Source: Ferrovibrio sp046297895 (lineage in GTDB: Bacteria; Pseudomonadota; Alphaproteobacteria; Ferrovibrionales; Ferrovibrionaceae). From it: 64,000 nucleotides of DNA. The position numbers and the translations under genes were made by a program. The first letter of the stretch is position 1; every line of letters begins with the position of its first letter. The stretch is from NCBI RefSeq assembly GCF_046297895.1, contig NZ_JBKBHC010000003.1:1-64000 (forward strand). Reading direction: 5' to 3'. The notes under the pieces are model-generated. The model was given only the letters and a program-made list of their open reading frames with translations, did no database searches and was not told the origin of the DNA. This document shows, one piece after another, positions 32,478 to 41,237 of this stretch.

Positions 32478-33778
32478 TGCCCGTCTTCCTCAACGCTGCC
32501 GATCAGGGTTTCGCCGCGCGCTTCGACGCGATGGTGAAGGCCAAGCGCGACGCCGAGGCCGATGTCTCGGCCACGGTCGCGCAGATCATCGCCGATGTGC
32601 GCAAGCGCGGCGATGCCGCCCTGCACGAACTGAACCTGAAATTCGATCGCGTCGATTCGGCCAAGCTCGGTCTGCGCATCGGTCAGGCCGAGATCGATAC
32701 CGCCGCCGCACAGGTGGATGCCGGCACGTTCAAGGCGCTGGAGGTTGCGGCCGAGCGTATCCGCGCCTTCCACGCGCGCCAGAAGCCGGCCGACGATTTC
32801 TACACCGATGCACAAGGCGTGAAGCTGGGGCATCGCTGGACGCCGCTGGACGCCGTGGGTCTTTATGTGCCCGGCGGCAAGGCGGCCTATCCGTCGTCTG
32901 TGCTGATGAACGCCATTCCCGCCGTGGTGGCCGGCGTGCGCCGCGTCGTGGTCACGCTGCCCACCCCGGGGGGCGAGTTGAACCCGCTGGTGATGGCGGC
33001 GCTGAAACTGGCCGGGGTGACGGAAGTCTACCGCACCGGTGGCGCCCAGGCCGTGGCCGCCCTGGCCTATGGCACCGAAAGCATCAAGGCGGTCGACAAG
33101 ATCACCGGTCCGGGCAACAGCTACGTGGTCACGGCCAAGCGGCTGGTCTTCGGCCAGGTCGGCATCGACAATCCGGCCGGGCCTTCCGAGATCCTCGTGG
33201 TGGCCGATAATAAAAACGATCCGGCCTGGATCGCTGCCGATCTTCTGAGCCAGGCCGAGCATGACGAGGTGGCGCAGTCGGTGCTGATCACCGATGACGC
33301 CGCCTTCGCCGAACAGGTGGGCGCCGCCGTGCGCCAGCAGCTTTCCACCATGCCGCGCAGCGCCATCGCCACGGCGAGCTGGGAAAAATTCGGCGCGCTC
33401 ATCACGGTGAAGCAGCTTGCCGATGCCGCACCGCTGGTGGATGCCATCGCGCCCGAGCACCTGGAGCTCGCCATCGACGATCCTCAGGCCCTGGCCTCCA
33501 AGGTGCGCCATGCCGGCGCGATCTTCCTCGGCCGCCACACGCCGGAAGCCGTGGGCGACTACGTTGCCGGCCCCAACCATGTGCTGCCGACGGCGGGCGC
33601 GGCGCGTTTCGCCTCCGGCCTCAATCTGCTCGATTTCATGAAGCGCACCACGCTGGTGCAGTGCGACGCCGCCTCGCTGCAGCGGATCGGGCCGGCCGCC
33701 GTGGCCCTGGCCGAGGCCGAGGGACTGCAGGGCCATGCGCTGTCGGTCGCCATTCGACTGGCCAAGGGCGCGGCATGA
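32477..33778 (+). CDS. hisD: Histidinol dehydrogenase
   Basis: This 433-residue zinc enzyme oxidises L-histidinol to L-histidine in two NAD-dependent steps. Motifs include GLYVPGGKAAYPSSVLMNAIPA near residue 132, TGGAQAVAALAYGTESI near residue 190, GPGNSYVVTAKR, and DLLSQAEHDEVAQSVLIT with the catalytic Glu/His region. The ATG shares one base with the hisG stop (TGATG). Its stop overlaps the start of the UPF0262 gene. Confidence 0.97.
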   Translation: MPVFLNAADQGFAARFDAMVKAKRDAEADVSATVAQIIADVRKRGDAALHELNLKFDRVDSAKLGLRIGQAEIDTAAAQVDAGTFKALEVAAERIRAFHARQKPADDFYTDAQGVKLGHRWTPLDAVGLYVPGGKAAYPSSVLMNAIPAVVAGVRRVVVTLPTPGGELNPLVMAALKLAGVTEVYRTGGAQAVAALAYGTESIKAVDKITGPGNSYVVTAKRLVFGQVGIDNPAGPSEILVVADNKNDPAWIAADLLSQAEHDEVAQSVLITDDAAFAEQVGAAVRQQLSTMPRSAIATASWEKFGALITVKQLADAAPLVDAIAPEHLELAIDDPQALASKVRHAGAIFLGRHTPEAVGDYVAGPNHVLPTAGAARFASGLNLLDFMKRTTLVQCDAASLQRIGPAAVALAEAEGLQGHALSVAIRLAKGAA

Positions 33779-34266
33779 CCGAAAAGGCGCCGCCAACCAC
33801 GCACCGCCTCGTCGACGTGCAGCTCGACGAGCGCACGGTGGTGCGCCGTTCGCCCGACATCGAGCATGAACAACGCGTGGCGATCTTCGATCTGCTGGAG
33901 CAGAACGTCTTCTCGCCCATCGGCGCCCATGAAAACCAGGGCCCGTTCCAGCTCATGCTGGCGATCGAGGACAACCGCCTGGTCTTCGATATCCGCGACG
34001 AGGGTGCCACGCCGCTGGGCAAGATCATTCTGGCCCTCTCGCCCTTCCGCCGCATCGTGAAGGACTATTTCGAGATCTGCGACAGCTATTACCAGGCGAT
34101 CAAGCGCTCCTCGCCATCGCAGATCGAAACCATCGACATGGCGCGCCGCGGCGTGCACAACGAGGGATCCGAGCTGCTGCGCGAGCGGCTGAAGGGCAAG
34201 ATCGACACCGATTTCGATACCGCCCGCCGGCTGTTCACCCTGATCTGCGTCCTGCATATCCGGTAA
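33775..34266 (+). CDS. UPF0262 family protein
   Basis: This 163-residue protein has the recognisable family core VFSPIGAHENQGPFQLMLAIEDNRL, then LSPFRRIVKDYFEICDSYYQAI and a conserved HNEGSELLRERL. The family is alphaproteobacterial, cytosolic and of unknown function. Its ATG overlaps the hisD stop by four bases. The LMW-phosphatase gene follows after five bases. Confidence 0.9.
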   Translation: MTEKAPPTTHRLVDVQLDERTVVRRSPDIEHEQRVAIFDLLEQNVFSPIGAHENQGPFQLMLAIEDNRLVFDIRDEGATPLGKIILALSPFRRIVKDYFEICDSYYQAIKRSSPSQIETIDMARRGVHNEGSELLRERLKGKIDTDFDTARRLFTLICVLHIR

Positions 34267-34271
34267 GCCGT

Positions 34272-34718
34272 ATGAGCGATCGGCTTCCCGGCAGCGTGCT
34301 GTTCTGTTGCACCATGAACAGCGTGCGCTCCCCCATGGCCGAGGGCATACTCAAGGCGCTGTATCCGAAGCAGGTCTTCGTCGACTCCGCCGGCGTGCGC
34401 AAGCAGCCGGTCGACCCGCTCGCCGTCGAGGTGATGGACGAGATCGGGCTCGATATCTCGAAACATCGCTCCAAGACATTCGACGATCTGGAGGATTCCT
34501 CCTTCGACCTGATCGTCTCGCTGTCGCCCGAGGCGCAGCACACCGCGGTCGACATGACGCGCACCATGGCCTGCGACGTGGAATTCTGGAACACCTTCGA
34601 CCCCACCATCGTCGAAGGCACGCGCGAGCAGCGCCTGCAGGCCTATCGCGAGGTGCGCGATTTCCTGATGAAGAAAATCCGCGAGCGTTTCGTCAGGAAG
34701 CCGGCCGTCGCCGGCTGA
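34272..34718 (+). CDS. Low-molecular-weight protein tyrosine phosphatase family protein
   Basis: This 148-residue protein has the N-terminal P-loop CTMNSVRSPMAEG, matching C-x5-R-S with Cys13 and Arg19. It lacks the more usual CxGNxCRSP spelling of classic LMW-PTPs and resembles the arsenate reductase-like subgroup. DVEFWNTFDPT near residue 95 places the general-acid Asp. In alphaproteobacteria this gene normally sits between UPF0262 and infA. Here four extra genes separate it from infA. The substrate, phosphotyrosine or arsenate, is undecided. Confidence 0.85.
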   Translation: MSDRLPGSVLFCCTMNSVRSPMAEGILKALYPKQVFVDSAGVRKQPVDPLAVEVMDEIGLDISKHRSKTFDDLEDSSFDLIVSLSPEAQHTAVDMTRTMACDVEFWNTFDPTIVEGTREQRLQAYREVRDFLMKKIRERFVRKPAVAG

Positions 34719-34796
34719 AAGGATTGACCTGCGTCAAGGCGCTCCGGCCACGCCGGGTGCAGATTCCTCTCGTATCGTCCGCTGGAGGAAAACGCG

Positions 34797-35195
34797 ATGT
34801 CGCATTACCATGCCGTGGTCTGGCTCGATCATGTCGAGGCCCGGATCTTCCATTTCAACAGGGAAGAAGCCGAGAAGTTCACGGTACACGGCCACAAGCA
34901 CCATCTGCACCACAAGGCCAGCTCCGTCGTGGGTTCGGGCCGCGAACCGGCAGACCTCGCCTTCTACGCCGAGGTCGCGCATAAGCTGGAGGGCGCCGGC
35001 GAGGTGCTGGTGCTCGGCCCCGGCGCGGCCAAGCTGGAATTCATCCGCCATGTCCACAAGGCGGCGCCGCAACTGGAATCCAAGATCGTCGGGGTCGAGA
35101 CCGTGGACCACCCCACCGATGGCCAGGTGGTGGCCTACGCCCGCAAGTATTTCCACGCCAAGGACCGCATGCGGCCGCTGCTGGCGACGCACTGA
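34797..35195 (+). CDS. eRF1-domain-like 'translational machinery'/host-attachment family protein
   Basis: This 132-residue protein begins HYHAVVWLDHVEARIFHFNR and has VLVLGPGAAKLEFIRHVHKA near residue 80. This is the pattern of small bacterial proteins related to eRF1 domain 3 (baeRF/host-attachment type). A His-rich loop (HGHKHHLHHK) follows the first strand. Cytosolic; the exact role is unknown. The ATG has GGAGG seven bases upstream. A strong terminator follows. Confidence 0.75.
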   Translation: MSHYHAVVWLDHVEARIFHFNREEAEKFTVHGHKHHLHHKASSVVGSGREPADLAFYAEVAHKLEGAGEVLVLGPGAAKLEFIRHVHKAAPQLESKIVGVETVDHPTDGQVVAYARKYFHAKDRMRPLLATH

Positions 35196-35210
35196 TCCTG
35201 CCATCTGCGC

Positions 35211-35274
35211 GGGCCAGGCGCGGGCCAGGTACTGGCCCGGGCGCCTGGTTCCGCGCCTGGCCCGGCCTTTTTTG
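35211..35274 (+). terminator. Rho-independent terminator with nested hairpin
   Basis: CGGGCCAGGCGCGG (35211-35224) pairs perfectly over 14 bases with CCGCGCCTGGCCCG (35252-35265). Six T residues follow at 35269-35274. The loop itself can fold into a CCAGG/CCTGG hairpin. Confidence 0.85.
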
Positions 35275-35335
35275 CCGCAAAGTCGCCATGGTTCTCCGGT
35301 TATGCTGCGGCATAACGATCCGGAGATTTTCTCTC

Positions 35336-36091
35336 ATGGCGACCATCCGCGTCCTTTCCGTTGCCGCCGTCGCGGCGTTCCTGCTGGCCCCCGTGCTGAT
35401 CTCGGGCATCGCCGCCGCGCAGACGGCGCAGCGCGTATTGCCCGATGACGCCACCCTGCTGGCCCTGAACGAGCAGGCCGAGCGCGACGTCACCCCCGAC
35501 ACCATCCGCGCCCGCCTGGTGGCGCAGGCCAGCTCCGAGCAGGCCGCTGCCGCGCAGGCCAGCGTCAACGCCGCCATGGCCAGGGCGCTGGCCCGCGTGC
35601 GCTCCGTGGGTCTCGACGTCGAGACCGGCGGCTACAGCACCTGGCAGGAAGCGCCGGCGCGCCCGCAGGCCCTGCCGGCGGGCGCCAAGCCGCCCGCGCC
35701 CGTGTGGCGCGCACAGCAGAGCATGATCCTGACCGCGAAGGAGGATGCGAAACTGCTGGACGTCGTTGGCATCCTGCAGGGCGAGGGACTGGCGCTGCAG
35801 GAGCTGGGTTACATGATCTCGCGCGAGCAGCAGCGCGCCGTGCAGGACGATCTGGTGGCCGAGGCGCTGCAGCGCCTGACCGCGCGGGCCCAGCGCGCCG
35901 CCGCCGCACTGGGCATGGATTTCGCCGGCTGGGCGCGCATCGGCGTGCATGGCGGCGGCGTCTCGCGCCCGATGCTGATGCGCGCCGCCGAGGCCAAGGG
36001 CGTGGCCGCCGGTGTGCCGCCGGTAACCGCCGCCGGCGAACAGACGGTGAGCATGACCGTGGATGGCGAGGCGATCCTGAAGCGCCGCTGA
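35336..36091 (+). CDS. SIMPL (DUF541) domain periplasmic protein
   Basis: This 251-residue protein has a signal peptide (hydrophobic AAVAAFLLAPVLISGIAAA, cleavage near residue 28). The SIMPL fold follows: TLLALNEQAERDVTPDTI, the helical NAAMARALARVRSVGLDVET, GGYSTWQE, and the C-terminal VSMTVDGEAILKR. SIMPL proteins are periplasmic or envelope-associated and mostly of unknown role. GGAG lies 10 bases before the ATG at 35336. It follows a terminator and is probably transcribed alone. Confidence 0.85.
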   Translation: MATIRVLSVAAVAAFLLAPVLISGIAAAQTAQRVLPDDATLLALNEQAERDVTPDTIRARLVAQASSEQAAAAQASVNAAMARALARVRSVGLDVETGGYSTWQEAPARPQALPAGAKPPAPVWRAQQSMILTAKEDAKLLDVVGILQGEGLALQELGYMISREQQRAVQDDLVAEALQRLTARAQRAAAALGMDFAGWARIGVHGGGVSRPMLMRAAEAKGVAAGVPPVTAAGEQTVSMTVDGEAILKRR

Positions 36092-36253
36092 TCGCATTCC
36101 TGCACCCTGCCGCGGTCGATTTCCATTTCCGGTCGCGGCAGTGTCATGGTTAATCGCAAGAGTGGGTTTTGCCGCGCAAAGCAATGCTTGCAGGGGCGAA
36201 GACCCGCCTCTATGTAAGGGCCTCCTGCCAGTGATCCCCACGAGATTGCCGCT

Positions 36254-37480
36254 TTGGTCGCCGCACCCTTGCCGCCCGACGAAGCCGCGCGCCTGACCGC
36301 GCTGCGCCGCCTCGCCATTCTGGATACGCCATACGATCCGCGCTTCGATCGTCTGGTGCAGCTGGCCACGCGCGTTTTCGGCACCACGGGCGCGATGATC
36401 AGCCTGGTCGATACCGACCGCCTCTGGTTCAAGGCCCATACCGGCATCGACGTGCGCGAAATTCCGCGCCAGCATGGCTTGTGCGCCTGGGCGATCCTGA
36501 AGGACGAGGTCTGCGTCATCGAAGATGCCTCGCAGGACAGCCGCTTCGACGGAAATCCCTATGTCGCCGGCGAGGGCGGCCTGCGCTTTTATGCCGCCGC
36601 GCCGCTGGTCGGCCTCGGCGGCCAGCCGGTGGGCACGCTGGCGATCTTCGACACGGTGGCGCGCAGCTTCGACGCAAAGGCGCAGGCGCAGCTCCGCGAA
36701 TTCGCCGCCCTTGCGGTGGATGCGATGGAGCTGCATCGCGCGCTGACCGAGACCGAGGCCGCTCGCGAAGAGGCCATGCTGGCCTCGCGCTCGAAAGGCG
36801 AGTTCCTCGCCTTCATGAGCCATGAGTTGCGCACGCCGCTGAATGCAGTCATCGGCTTCGCCGAGCTGCTGGAAAGCGAGGCCTATGGTCCGCTGGGCGA
36901 TAGCCATTACAAGGACTATGCCAGCCTGATCGGCCGCGCCGGCCGGCATCTGCTGGAGGTGATCACCTCGATCCTCGATCTCTCGCGCATCGAGGCCGGC
37001 AAGATGACGCTGACGCTGGATCGCCTGAAGGTGGTGGACGAGGCCGATGCGGTGATCTCGCTGCTGATCACCCAGGCGCGGCAGAAGGAGCTGTCGCTGG
37101 TAATGGATGCCTCGCTGCATGGCTTGCCGGTGCTGCAGGCCGACCGCAGCGCCTTCCGCCAAGTGCTGCTTAACCTGATTTCGAATGCGATCAAGTTCAC
37201 GCCGTCCGAGGGCCGCATTGTGGTGGACGGCAAGGTGGACGATCACGGCGCGCTGCGCATCAGCGTCCGCGACGATGGCCCCGGTATCGCGCCGGTCGAT
37301 CTGGCGCGGCTGGGCGAGGCTTTCTATCAGGCCGGTCCGAAAAGCCAGCGCCGCCAGGGCACTGGCCTGGGCCTGGCGATCTCGCATCGCCTGATGGCCC
37401 TGCATGGCGGCAGGCTCACCATCGACAGCGAACTCGGCTGCGGCACCACGGCGACGATGGTTTTCCCGCCCGCCGCCTGA
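36254..37480 (+). CDS. GAF-domain sensor histidine kinase, soluble
   Basis: This 408-residue kinase has no membrane segment. A GAF domain (about 25-155) includes FGTTGAMISLVDTDRLWFKA and QHGLCAWAILKDEVCVIEDA. The HisKA box FMSHELRTPLNAVIGFAELL has its phospho-acceptor His near residue 190. The ATPase domain shows NLISNAIKFTP, DDGPGIAP and QGTGLGLAIS. The only available start after an in-frame stop is TTG at 36254, with a weak GAG upstream. No response regulator is adjacent. It lies between the SIMPL and molybdopterin-fold genes. Confidence 0.88.
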   Translation: MVAAPLPPDEAARLTALRRLAILDTPYDPRFDRLVQLATRVFGTTGAMISLVDTDRLWFKAHTGIDVREIPRQHGLCAWAILKDEVCVIEDASQDSRFDGNPYVAGEGGLRFYAAAPLVGLGGQPVGTLAIFDTVARSFDAKAQAQLREFAALAVDAMELHRALTETEAAREEAMLASRSKGEFLAFMSHELRTPLNAVIGFAELLESEAYGPLGDSHYKDYASLIGRAGRHLLEVITSILDLSRIEAGKMTLTLDRLKVVDEADAVISLLITQARQKELSLVMDASLHGLPVLQADRSAFRQVLLNLISNAIKFTPSEGRIVVDGKVDDHGALRISVRDDGPGIAPVDLARLGEAFYQAGPKSQRRQGTGLGLAISHRLMALHGGRLTIDSELGCGTTATMVFPPAA

Positions 37481-37597
37481 TCGGCCTATCCTGGCCGGAT
37501 TGTCCTGGCCCGCCATTCTAAAAATCAATTCACTGGACGATCATCGCTGTCCCGCGTAACCAGAATGGGACGAAACGCCCTTCGGGAGGATGATGTT

Positions 37598-38155
37598 ATG
37601 CGTATTCTTGTCGCCCTGTTCGCCCTTTGCCTGCTGGCCGTCGCGCCGCTGCACGCCCGCGCCGCCGGTCTGGCCCAGCCGGCGGGTCCGGTGGTGCTCA
37701 CGATCCATGGCAAGATCGCCAACGCCAACCGCGGCGCGGTGAACGAGTTCGACGACGCCTTCTTCAAGTTCGGCAATGTTGGCTTCGACAAGGGCGCCGC
37801 CTTCGATCTTGCCATGCTGGAAAAGCTGGGCATGAAGACGCTGACGGTGAAATACGACACCTGGCCGAAGGCCTATCGCTTCGAAGGACCGCTGCTGCGC
37901 GACGTGCTGAAGGCCGCCGGCGCATCGGGCAAGAGCGTGAAGGTCTATGCCATCGACGGCTATGGCGCCGAAATCCCCATGGCCGAGATCGAAAAGTTCG
38001 ACGTGCTGCTGGCGGTGAAGGCTGATGGCAAGTATCTGGGCCTTGGCGGCCGCGGCCCCACCTGGGTGGTGTTCCCGCGCGATGCCAGCCCCGAACTGAA
38101 GAAGCAGGATGACGCCAAATGGGTGTGGTCGGCCATCCGCATTGAAGTGGAATAG
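37598..38155 (+). CDS. Exported molybdopterin-oxidoreductase-fold protein
   Basis: This 185-residue protein has a signal peptide (LVALFALCLLAVAPLHARAA, cleavage near residue 23) and a mature domain like the sulfite-oxidase family fold: VVLTIHGKIANANRG, FEGPLLRDVLKAAGASGKSVKVYAIDGYGAEIP and WVVFPRDASPE. The mature part has no cysteine, so it lacks the Cys ligand that anchors molybdenum in true enzymes. It may be a non-catalytic sensor or partner. GGGAGGA stands seven bases before the ATG. The GAF kinase lies 117 bases upstream. Confidence 0.8.
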   Translation: MRILVALFALCLLAVAPLHARAAGLAQPAGPVVLTIHGKIANANRGAVNEFDDAFFKFGNVGFDKGAAFDLAMLEKLGMKTLTVKYDTWPKAYRFEGPLLRDVLKAAGASGKSVKVYAIDGYGAEIPMAEIEKFDVLLAVKADGKYLGLGGRGPTWVVFPRDASPELKKQDDAKWVWSAIRIEVE

Positions 38156-38351
38156 GCCGCATCAGGGCAGAATAGGTCGTCCGGCGACGGCTTTTCGCAC
38201 TTTGTTCCATTTGGGCGCGGCCTAGCCATGGCCCCGGGGTGGGCTGCGCTTGATTTTCCGGCCCGCTGCGCGCATGTTCTCGCCCGCGCTGCATGGCGCA
38301 CCCCGTGCCGCGTCGTTTCCGGACGCGCGACTACCGTAAAACAGAGGTTGA

Positions 38352-38570
38352 ATGGCGAAGGAAGAATTGCTGGAGTTCCCCGGCGTGGTCGACGAGTTGC
38401 TGCCCAACGCGATGTTCCGGGTCAAGCTCGACAATGGCCACGAAGTGCTGGCCCATACCTCGGGCAAGATGCGCAAGAACCGCATCCGCGTTCTGGCCGG
38501 CGACAAGGTCATGGTGGAAATGACCCCTTACGACCTGACCAAGGGTCGCATCACCTTCCGCTTCAAGTAA
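38352..38570 (+). CDS. infA: Translation initiation factor IF-1
   Basis: This 72-residue OB-fold protein reads MAKEELLEFPGVVDELLP at the start and ends PYDLTKGRITFRFK, the standard IF-1 sequence and length. It binds the ribosomal A site during initiation. An AGAGG motif lies four bases before the ATG. The maf gene follows 21 bases later, the usual alphaproteobacterial order. Confidence 0.97.
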   Translation: MAKEELLEFPGVVDELLPNAMFRVKLDNGHEVLAHTSGKMRKNRIRVLAGDKVMVEMTPYDLTKGRITFRFK

Positions 38571-38591
38571 GTCTGGTCCGGGGCCGGAATC

Positions 38592-39194
38592 GTGGCCGCC
38601 CATCCGTCGGTCCTGCCTCTTGTACTGGCCTCCGCCTCGCCGCGCCGGCGCGACCTGCTGGCCCAGATCGGCATCCAGCCGACCGAAATCCGCGCCGCCG
38701 ATCTGGACGAAACCCCGCTCAAGGGTGAATTGCCGCGTGCGCTCGCCGCGCGCCTCAGCCTGGCCAAGGCGACCGCCGTGGCCAGGGAGCGCCCCGATGC
38801 CCTGGTGCTGGCTGCCGACACCGTTGTGGCGCTGGGCCGCCGCATCCTGCCCAAGGCCGAGACCGAGGCCGAGGTGCGCGACTGTCTCGGCCTGCTGTCC
38901 GGCCGGCGCCATCGCGTGCTGACCGGCCTGTGCCTGATCCATCCCGATGGCCGCCTGGCCACCCGCGTGGTCGAGACCATTCTGCGGTTCCAGCGGCTGG
39001 ATGCGGCGGCGGTTGCCGCCTATCTGCGAAGCGGTGAGGGGCTCGGCAAGGCCGGTGGCTATGCCATTCAGGGCCGCGCCGCCGTCTTCGTCGCCTGGCT
39101 CGGCGGTTCCTATTCCAATGTGGTTGGCCTGCCGCTGGCCGAAACCGCCGGGCTGCTGCGCGGCTTCGGCTATCCGCTATGGCCGGAAAACTAG
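38592..39194 (+). CDS. maf: Maf-family nucleotide pyrophosphatase
   Basis: This 200-residue protein carries the Maf signature LVLASASPRRRDLLAQIGI at residues 10-28, VLAADTVVALG near residue 75, and GKAGGYAIQGRAAVFVAWLGGSYSNVVGLPL at 152-182. Maf proteins hydrolyse modified or canonical NTPs to limit misincorporation. The start is GTG at 38592; no ATG precedes it in a suitable position. It lies in the infA-maf-rng-yacG run. Confidence 0.93.
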   Translation: MAAHPSVLPLVLASASPRRRDLLAQIGIQPTEIRAADLDETPLKGELPRALAARLSLAKATAVARERPDALVLAADTVVALGRRILPKAETEAEVRDCLGLLSGRRHRVLTGLCLIHPDGRLATRVVETILRFQRLDAAAVAAYLRSGEGLGKAGGYAIQGRAAVFVAWLGGSYSNVVGLPLAETAGLLRGFGYPLWPEN

Positions 39195-39207
39195 TATAGT
39201 CGATTCG

Positions 39208-40803
39208 ATGGCCAATGAGCTGCTGATCGATGTGGGACTGACCGAGACGCGCGTCGCGCTGGTCGAGGACGACCGGCTGGTGCATCTCGATCTCGAACGG
39301 CCCGATCGCGATTCCGCGCTCGGCGCCATTTTCCTCGGCCGCGTGCGCCGCATCGAAAAGGGCCTTCAGGCCGCCTATGTCGATATCGGCCTCAGCCGCG
39401 ACGGCTTTCTGGGCCGCGACGACCTGGTAGAGGGCGGCGACAAGCCGATTGAGCAATGCCTGCATGAAGGCGAGACCGTGCTGGTGCAGGTCAGCCGCGA
39501 TCCGGTCGGCGAGAAGGGCGTCAAGCTCACCTGCCACATCGCCCTGCCGGGCCGGTTCCTGTCGCTGACGCCCCATGATCCCGCCGTGCGCGTGAACCGG
39601 CGCATCAGCCAGGATGCCGAGCGCATGCGGCTGGCCGCCGTGATGCAGAGCCTGCTGGCGCTGGCCGACCAGACCCCGCTGGAGGTCACCGCGCGGCTGC
39701 AGCGCGAGGTGAGCGAGCGGCTGCAGCACCGCGCCGGCGAACGCCGCGTCGCCAGGCCGGTCAAGCGCGAGCCCGAGCGCCGCAAAGGCGAAGAACGCCG
39801 CAAGGCCATGGGCTGCATCGTCAATGCCAATGCCGACGGCGTTTCGAAAGAGGATCTCGCCGCCGATCTGGACCGCCTGCGCGCGCGCTGGATTGCCATC
39901 GAGGAGCGCCGCGCACGGGCCGATGCGGCTTCCGATGTGCCGGCGGAATTGTGGCGCGAGATGGGGCCGGTGGGCCGCGCGCTGCGCAATTACGTCGGTG
40001 CCAGGCTGGACCGCATCCGCGTCAACGCGGCGGCGGGTTTTGCGGAAGCGCGCGCCTGGCTGTTCGAGCACGCGCCCAATTACGTGGCGCGGCTGGAGCG
40101 TTTCGACGATCCCGCCGGCCTGTTCGAGCTGTTCGACATCGAGGCCGACATCGCCGCCGCGCTTGGCCGCCGCGTCGAGTTGCCCTCGGGCGGCGCCATC
40201 GTGTTCGGCGAGACCGAAGCGCTGACTGCCATCGACGTCGATTCCGGCCGCGCATCGGCGCGCAGCGGCCAGGCCTTCGAGGAACAGGCGCTGCAGACCA
40301 ACCTGCAGGCCGCCGTCGAGATCGCGCGCCAGCTGCGCCTGCGCGGCATCGGCGGCATCGTCGTGATCGATTTCCTGCATATGGAAAACGCCGCCTATCG
40401 CGCCCAGACGGTGAATGCCCTGCGCAACGCGCTGAAAAGCGACCCGGCCCCCACCAAGGTGCTGGGCATGTCGGCGCTGGGGCTGGTCGAGATGACGCGC
40501 AAGCGTTTCGGCGAGTCGCTCGCGGCACGCCTGTTCGAGAACTGCCCCACCTGCGACGGCGACGGCCGGCTGCCCTCGCTGCCTGCCGTGCTGGCCGAAG
40601 TGCTGCGTCGCGCCTGGCGCGAGGCCGGCAGCGGCCCGTCGGGCGGGGGCCGGGTGGAGATCGCCTGCGCACCCGATCTGGCCGCCCTGATCGATGCCGA
40701 ATTGCGGGCAAGGCTGGAACGCCAGATCGGCGCCGCCGTGCAGGTGAAGCCCGAGGCCGGCCGCCGCCGCGAATCCTTCACCGTCAGCCGCCTGGGACAT
40801 TGA
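39208..40803 (+). CDS. rng: Ribonuclease E/G family endoribonuclease
   Basis: This 531-residue protein has an N-terminal S1-like part (IFLGRVRRIEKGLQAAYVDI) and a DNase I-like catalytic core with AIDVDSGRASARSG near residue 341 and VIDFLHM near residue 386, holding the two metal-binding Asp residues. The zinc-link-like CPTCDGDGR follows near residue 451. Its length fits RNase G rather than the long, scaffold-bearing RNase E. It probably processes rRNA ends and mRNA. The ATG is at 39208; yacG follows after two bases. Confidence 0.93.
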   Translation: MANELLIDVGLTETRVALVEDDRLVHLDLERPDRDSALGAIFLGRVRRIEKGLQAAYVDIGLSRDGFLGRDDLVEGGDKPIEQCLHEGETVLVQVSRDPVGEKGVKLTCHIALPGRFLSLTPHDPAVRVNRRISQDAERMRLAAVMQSLLALADQTPLEVTARLQREVSERLQHRAGERRVARPVKREPERRKGEERRKAMGCIVNANADGVSKEDLAADLDRLRARWIAIEERRARADAASDVPAELWREMGPVGRALRNYVGARLDRIRVNAAAGFAEARAWLFEHAPNYVARLERFDDPAGLFELFDIEADIAAALGRRVELPSGGAIVFGETEALTAIDVDSGRASARSGQAFEEQALQTNLQAAVEIARQLRLRGIGGIVVIDFLHMENAAYRAQTVNALRNALKSDPAPTKVLGMSALGLVEMTRKRFGESLAARLFENCPTCDGDGRLPSLPAVLAEVLRRAWREAGSGPSGGGRVEIACAPDLAALIDAELRARLERQIGAAVQVKPEAGRRRESFTVSRLGH

Positions 40804-40805
40804 CC

Positions 40806-41012
40806 ATGCCGGCCGCCAAAGCCTGTCCGATCTGCGGCAAGCCGGCGACGGAGACGCATGCCCCGTTCTGCTCGGTGCGCTGTGCCGATGTCGATCTGAA
40901 CCGCTGGCTGAAAGGCGCCTATGCCATCCCGGCGGTGGAAACCGATGATCCCGACGACGAGGAGGCCGGGGAGGGGTCTCGGGCGGACGCCCCCGGTTCC
41001 GCCCTGCACTGA
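40806..41012 (+). CDS. yacG: DNA gyrase inhibitor YacG (zinc-binding)
   Basis: This 68-residue protein has the YacG zinc motif: CPIC at residues 7-10 and CSVRC at residues 22-26, then ADVDLNRWLKGAYAIP, with an acidic C-terminal tail. In E. coli YacG binds gyrase and blocks DNA binding. It starts two bases after the ribonuclease stop and closes the conserved block. Confidence 0.95.
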   Translation: MPAAKACPICGKPATETHAPFCSVRCADVDLNRWLKGAYAIPAVETDDPDDEEAGEGSRADAPGSALH

Positions 41013-41237
41013 GCCGGTGCCGGTTCCGCCGCCTGCCTCGCCGGTTGTGGCCGGCGGCAATACCCCTCCGATTCGGATAGGCTCCGGCTGTTGCAGAACT
41101 GCATCACCCCTGTGGAAAAAAAGCCTTCGCGCGCCCCGATACCTAGCGGCGGTCACACCTGGCCGGGATTCGGCTTGCCCCGGCTGCCTAGATGCCTGAT
41201 AAGCTTACTGTTCAGAAGTATAAGAGGTTGCCAGCCT

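Noticed and set aside
36109..36143. CTGCCGCG/CGCGGCAG inverted repeat after the SIMPL gene as a terminator
   Set aside because: The loop is long (19 bases) and no T-run follows, so it is too weak to call.
38755..40800. 681-residue open frame antisense to maf and the ribonuclease gene
   Set aside because: It is low-complexity His/Gln/Ala/Gly-rich sequence opposite two clear conserved genes.
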